Shown here in pieces: positions 6,105 through 7,999 of a stretch of DNA of 7,999 bases. Source of the stretch: JBMYXZ01 sp049608925. Its GTDB lineage: Bacteria; Pseudomonadota; Alphaproteobacteria; JAGOMX01. The notes below the pieces were generated by a model. That model did no database searches. It had not been told where the DNA came from and was given only the letters and a program-made list of their open reading frames with translations. The DNA is taken from the NCBI GenBank assembly GCA_049608925.1, contig JBMYXZ010000068.1, positions 1 to 7,999 of the forward strand. Direction: 5' to 3'. The translations under genes and the position numbers were made by a program. Numbering within the stretch: position 1 is the first letter of the stretch; every line of letters begins with the position of its first letter.

Positions 6105-6608
6105 TTACGAGATTGGCAACTCAAGCTTATGCTGCACGGGATAACTGCTTTGAATCATGATGCGCTGCCATCCTTGGCTAGTCCCATGATCCACAACAAC
6201 CGGCGCTTGCAAGTTCATGCTTAATTCAATTGCTTCTGGCAAAACACGCACTATTGTGATGGCGAAATATTCGACATCTTCTTTATTCAATTGTAATGCG
6301 TCTTCGATCTCTTGTAAATCATTTGCATCTATCAACTGTGTATCTTTTTGCTTAATAGGCATCATCATGAAAGACTCGTCTGGATCTTCCAAATTTAACA
6401 AGACTCGGAAAAAATCGGGGTTTGCACTGTCCAAATAGGCAAGTGTAAAGTTCCGGTAGATATGAAAGCCATAGATGCCTTCTGGGAAGGTGATCACATC
6501 TTCCTTATCGAAGTGTACTTTGCCAAAACGTGTCTCGCAGCTATCTGGGAACGCTGGTTGAACGTGCGTTTGGCTTGACGTATGTGGTTCAAGTATATTC
6601 ATAGTCAT
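6105..6608 (-). CDS. fliW: Flagellar assembly factor FliW
   Basis: FliW is a small cytoplasmic protein that binds flagellin and, when free, antagonises the translational repressor CsrA, matching flagellin synthesis to export. The 167-residue product has the family's opening strand and turn FGKVHFDKEDVITFPEGIYGF (residues 28-48). A central segment FFRVLLNLEDPDESFMMMPI (66-85) and the late motif NLQAPVVVDHGTSQGWQ (132-148) also fit. It is longer than the roughly 145-150 residues usual for FliW because of an N-terminal extension of about 25 residues. ATG 6608 follows GGGAG at suitable spacing; ATG 6602 also fits. It lies 15 bp after flgL and 29 bp before the L,D-transpeptidase. A csrA gene, the common partner, is not adjacent. 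FliW is uncommon in well-studied alphaproteobacteria, which use FlaF and FlbT. Confidence 0.93.
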   Translation of the reverse strand: MTMNILEPHTSSQTHVQPAFPDSCETRFGKVHFDKEDVITFPEGIYGFHIYRNFTLAYLDSANPDFFRVLLNLEDPDESFMMMPIKQKDTQLIDANDLQEIEDALQLNKEDVEYFAITIVRVLPEAIELSMNLQAPVVVDHGTSQGWQRIMIQSSYPVQHKLELPIS

Positions 6609-6623
6609 CGTTTTTCTCCCTGT

Positions 6624-7565
6624 TTATGCACGACGTGCTGTTTCAATGACATCGGTGTCGAGTTCATGTAGTTTCATATTTATGCTGGTTGTAATTTTAA
6701 GCGCCAGTTCCAGCTTGCTAAAGTTCTGAAACTCCTCTACTACATTCGTTTCTCCAAGAGCAATGGCTTGTTCAGTGTAGGCTTCTTTAGCTGACTCTTG
6801 CGACTTTGCAGTACTGTCGCTTATGCTGGTGTTTTTTCCGATTTCTCCTACCAGATCAGCAAGCCCTGTCGTGGTGGATTTCAATCTGTTCAGCTGTTCA
6901 GCAAGCCTTGGCCTGTTGGTTTCGTTGGCAGGGTCAGTCACAGCACCTACTTTCAATGCATGGACTAGATTGGATATATGGGTATTATCTGCTGTTATAC
7001 CATACTGCAGTGTATTGTTATCGCCCAGGGTAACATGCTTTTTATCTGCGCTGCCCCTGTAATATGATGCTGGGTCTAGAGTAGCACCGATAGCTGGTAT
7101 TGGAAGAGCACTGAAATCGACAACATCTCCGTCAGTTTTAAAGCCACCAAATAATTTAGAGGTTGAGGATCCAGCCGTATTCAGCAGGCGCCCAAGATTA
7201 TCAAGGTCACTTTGGCACGATTTGTTAAAAGTCGCAGAATTTTCAGATCCTGCGTTGACGGCTTGCACATATCTGGTATGCAAGTTTTTTGCAATATCCT
7301 GAATTTCAGTCATAATTGCTGACATGCGTGATTGTTCCAAGCTGACCTCGGTGGCGGTTTTGGCGTTGCCATCTGCAACGTCGCTGTTGCTCTGCAGATT
7401 CATGAACTGCCCGGTTTTTGTGCCGCTGGTGGCAAAGCTGTCATAGCCCTCACCAGTGGCGAGCTTTTTTTGTGACGTTGCTAAATCTTCTGAAAGTCGA
7501 ACAGTTTGAGTTTTCATCAGTGATTGTAAAGCATTGTCAGAGTATTTTGAGATACTAATTGCCAT
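6624..7565 (-). CDS. flgL: Flagellar hook-associated protein FlgL (HAP3)
   Basis: FlgL forms the second ring of the hook-filament junction, on top of FlgK, and is exported through the flagellar type III apparatus. The 313-residue product has a flagellin-like N-terminal coiled-coil region (about 1-130, SEDLATSQKKLATGEG) and a matching C-terminal helix (about 220-305, ending NFSKLELALKITTSINMKLHELD). In between lies a variable domain with LFGGFKTDG (138-146) and YYRGSADKKHVTLGDNN (168-184), which correspond to FlgL's 'lFgG' and 'y.G....v.i' elements. It is distinguished from flagellin by its position 2 bp after flgK. Its Shine-Dalgarno sequence AGGGAGAGGGAGA lies inside the last codons of flgK, so the two genes are probably translationally coupled. 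A flagellin-like paralogue is the alternative, but gene order favours FlgL. Confidence 0.85.
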   Translation of the reverse strand: MAISISKYSDNALQSLMKTQTVRLSEDLATSQKKLATGEGYDSFATSGTKTGQFMNLQSNSDVADGNAKTATEVSLEQSRMSAIMTEIQDIAKNLHTRYVQAVNAGSENSATFNKSCQSDLDNLGRLLNTAGSSTSKLFGGFKTDGDVVDFSALPIPAIGATLDPASYYRGSADKKHVTLGDNNTLQYGITADNTHISNLVHALKVGAVTDPANETNRPRLAEQLNRLKSTTTGLADLVGEIGKNTSISDSTAKSQESAKEAYTEQAIALGETNVVEEFQNFSKLELALKITTSINMKLHELDTDVIETARRA

Positions 7566-7567
7566 GA

Positions 7568-7999
7568 TTATCTCCCTCTCCCTACATTGATTAATTCTTG
7601 TCTCATTTGGTCGGATCTTTCGATAACGGCGATGTTAGCGCCCTGGTATTTCCCCATTTCCATTGCTTTCATCAGCATTTCTTTCATATTGACCCCAACC
7701 CGTGAAATGTATTGTTCTTTGGTGATTCTTGATTCATCCATGGCATCTTTTGCATTGCTTTGGGTGCTTGAGATTTCATTGGCGATCATGTTGTACATAT
7801 CTTGGGCGAATTCGATAAAGTTACTGATTTGTGGGCCCATCTTTTGCGTGGCATTAAAAGTTTGTTGAGCGCTAAATAGGTCCATCAATTCCAACATATT
7901 ACGGTTGTCGCCAGGATAAACAGCGACTTCGCCCGCAATTTTTGTTAAATCCAAATGCGCCGATGGCAACAAACGATCGTTTGTTTTAAATGCGCTGTT
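7568..7999 (-). CDS. flgK: Flagellar hook-associated protein FlgK (HAP1), C-terminal part (start outside window)
   Basis: The frame is open to the window edge and ends at TAA (7570-7568), leaving 143 C-terminal residues. FlgK is the first junction protein between hook and filament. The visible part has the family's GDNRNMLELMDLF segment, which matches the usual 'GdN.na..la.L' stretch. A long coiled-coil region follows, then GVNMKEMLMKAMEMGKYQGA, which corresponds to the conserved 'GVNlDeE...li.yQ.aYqA' of the D0 domain, and ERSDQMRQELINV at the end. The canonical Q-rich motif is altered (MGKYQGA), so the protein is divergent. It finishes with an extra GRGR that doubles as the flgL ribosome-binding site. 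A TTG within the visible part is internal, not a start. Confidence 0.82.
   Translation of the reverse strand, partial: NSAFKTNDRLLPSAHLDLTKIAGEVAVYPGDNRNMLELMDLFSAQQTFNATQKMGPQISNFIEFAQDMYNMIANEISSTQSNAKDAMDESRITKEQYISRVGVNMKEMLMKAMEMGKYQGANIAVIERSDQMRQELINVGRGR
7571..7583 (-). promoter_or_regulatory. flgL ribosome-binding site with two ANGGA motifs (possible CsrA site)
   Basis: On the - strand this reads AGGGAGAGGGAGA just before the flgK stop and 5 bases from the flgL ATG. It contains AGGGA twice (7579-7583 and 7573-7577), each fitting the CsrA core ANGGA. CsrA is known to repress flagellin translation in Bacillus by binding such sites over the Shine-Dalgarno sequence, with FliW as its antagonist, and fliW is two genes downstream here. 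Because a strong Shine-Dalgarno sequence itself resembles ANGGA, the CsrA reading is inference. Confidence 0.4.

Overview
The window looks like a piece of an alphaproteobacterial chromosome of moderate GC. The main clue is a MarR-type regulator at 784-1242 that closely resembles LdtR of Rhizobiales/Liberibacter. LolA, a Flp (type IVb) pilin and a YcbB-type L,D-transpeptidase also point to a diderm with periplasmic peptidoglycan remodelling. FliW instead of the usual alphaproteobacterial FlaF/FlbT pair suggests a lineage outside the well-studied orders. The order cannot be fixed from this window.

Left half, + strand. The end of a lolA-like gene (1-279) is followed by an orphan Flp pilin (369-569), an AT-rich regulatory stretch with an 18-bp perfect palindrome (645-662), and the LdtR-like regulator (784-1242). 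An 11-bp perfect hairpin (1275-1301) ends the regulator and also contains the start codon of the next gene. Two prepilin-type proteins follow (1291-1995 and 2010-2843), 14 bp apart. After an 84-bp gap comes an AT-rich gene (2928-4463) for a secreted protein with two Asp-Thr-Gly motifs, each in a retropepsin-like context. This looks like a tandem-domain aspartic protease and is the least ordinary item in the window.

Right half, - strand. Reading from the right edge inward, the order is the C-terminal part of flgK (7999-7568), flgL (7565-6624), fliW (6608-6105) and a YcbB-family L,D-transpeptidase (6075-4498). All are closely spaced, with gaps of 2, 15 and 29 bp, and look like one operon. The hook-filament junction proteins FlgK and FlgL are thus linked to FliW, which elsewhere binds flagellin and inhibits CsrA, and to a cell-wall cross-linking enzyme. 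The ribosome-binding sites of flgL and fliW contain ANGGA motifs, the CsrA core site, which would fit FliW-CsrA control. The two halves converge on a hairpin at 4476-4504.

Taken together the region is surface and envelope biology: lipoprotein transport, pilins, flagellar tip proteins, peptidoglycan cross-linking with a candidate regulator of that pathway, and a probable exported protease. No RNA genes, insertion sequences, CRISPR arrays or origins were seen.
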